This document shows, one piece after another, positions 63,632 through 64,000 of a stretch of DNA of 64,000 bases. The translations under genes and the position numbers were made by a program. This stretch comes from Cyanophora paradoxa (taxonomy: Eukaryota > Glaucocystophyceae > Cyanophorales > Cyanophoraceae): NCBI GenBank assembly GCA_004431415.1, contig QPMI01000401.1, positions 290,122 to 354,121 on the forward strand, read 5' to 3'. Position 1 is the stretch's first letter, and every line of letters starts with the position of its first letter. The notes under the pieces are model-generated. The model ran no database searches. It had not been told where the DNA came from and saw only the letters and a list, made by a program, of their open reading frames with translations.

Positions 63632-64000
63632 AGGGCGCCGCGGGCGGGCCCGGCCGCGGCCCGGCGGCGGGGCGGGCCGGGGCAACCGACTCGCCAAGTC
63701 GGCGAGCCCGAGGGTCCCGAGGAGGTTGGGGGTTAAACGTTGGGCTCGCTGTGCATGGCGCGGGTTTTGGGGCTTGGTGTGAGCACTGTGCCACGGTGAG
63801 CCAGTGTGAGGTCGCCGGCTTTAATTTCGATTGCATTGAAAAATATATTTAGTTAATCTGATATCGATGGTACCGCCAGCGCTAGCTATAGCCGCCGGGC
63901 AGCAGTACTAGTAGCTCATGATCATGACTCAGTGATCAGCAGTCGATGATCATGATCATGAGCTTAGCTGCAGCTATCATAGTATAGCCTATTGGGCGGC
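63632..64000. other. Non-coding tail of the window
   Basis: GC drops again after about 63730. The last 110 bases repeat ATGATCATGATCATGAGC-type palindromes, like those in 17.2-20.1 kb, which suggests the same host intergenic repeat family. Confidence 0.5.

Noticed and set aside
1-64000. CRISPR arrays, rRNA genes, riboswitches
   Set aside because: No regular spaced direct repeats with unique spacers, no rRNA-like blocks and no riboswitch-type leaders were seen; the DNA is eukaryotic and viral.

Overview
The window joins three kinds of DNA. The left (1-16.8 kb) and right (49-63.7 kb) parts are very GC-rich and carry spliced genes with short introns, often starting GTACCCC or GTGMG and ending in AG. 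The middle (27.4-49.0 kb) is AT-rich, has no introns, is densely packed and carries recognisable virus genes. This suggests the nuclear genome of a unicellular eukaryote, most likely a GC-rich microalga such as a haptophyte or stramenopile, with an integrated small double-stranded DNA virus. I cannot name the species from the sequence.

Host left arm: a phosphopantothenoylcysteine decarboxylase gene with a long low-complexity N-terminus (minus, cut by the window edge), an unrecognised coiled-coil gene, an F-box/LRR gene, an unrecognised many-exon helical gene (minus), a TIR plus right-handed beta-helix gene (minus) and a WD40 propeller gene. From 16.8 to 21.2 kb there is moderate-GC non-coding DNA rich in TGATCA palindromes, with a 166-bp fold-back element and two GC-palindromic islands. 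From 27.36 down to 21.25 kb lies the 3' part of a cell-surface protein gene (repeated beta domains, REJ-like region, GPS-like cleavage motif, C-terminal membrane helix). Its 5' exons are not visible; the AT-rich insertion starts where they should be.

Inserted virus (27.44-48.99 kb): it matches the polinton-like virus (PLV) gene set. It carries a candidate major capsid protein, two head-to-head structural paralogues, an A32/FtsK-type packaging ATPase, an AEP primase-SF3 helicase and the N-terminal part of a polinton-type DNA polymerase B. The accessory genes are notable: a small S-adenosylmethionine decarboxylase with all three key residues, a patatin-like phospholipase coupled to a discoidin-type domain gene, two paralogous surface-type proteins, and a duplicated adhesion fibre with HTHT..ITDF repeats, LamG-like and H-lectin-like domains. 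Polymerase B stops at an abrupt AT/GC junction at about 48.99 kb, and no integrase or maturation protease is visible. Many viral genes are broken by single-base frame changes while several neighbours are intact.

Right arm: an unrecognised minus-strand gene (49.2-51.5 kb), a gene of unknown function with an intact frame (52.0-52.9 kb), and a spliced gene that appears to encode an Ulp1/C48 cysteine protease followed by a Crypton-like tyrosine recombinase and a zinc finger (52.8-56.6 kb). After a gene-poor gap come two divergent unrecognised genes (58.6-61.9 minus, 61.96-63.63 plus). The motif GTTTAC/GTAAAC recurs across 49.8-63.6 kb but I found none in the first 17 kb, so this block may be a distinct large mobile element.
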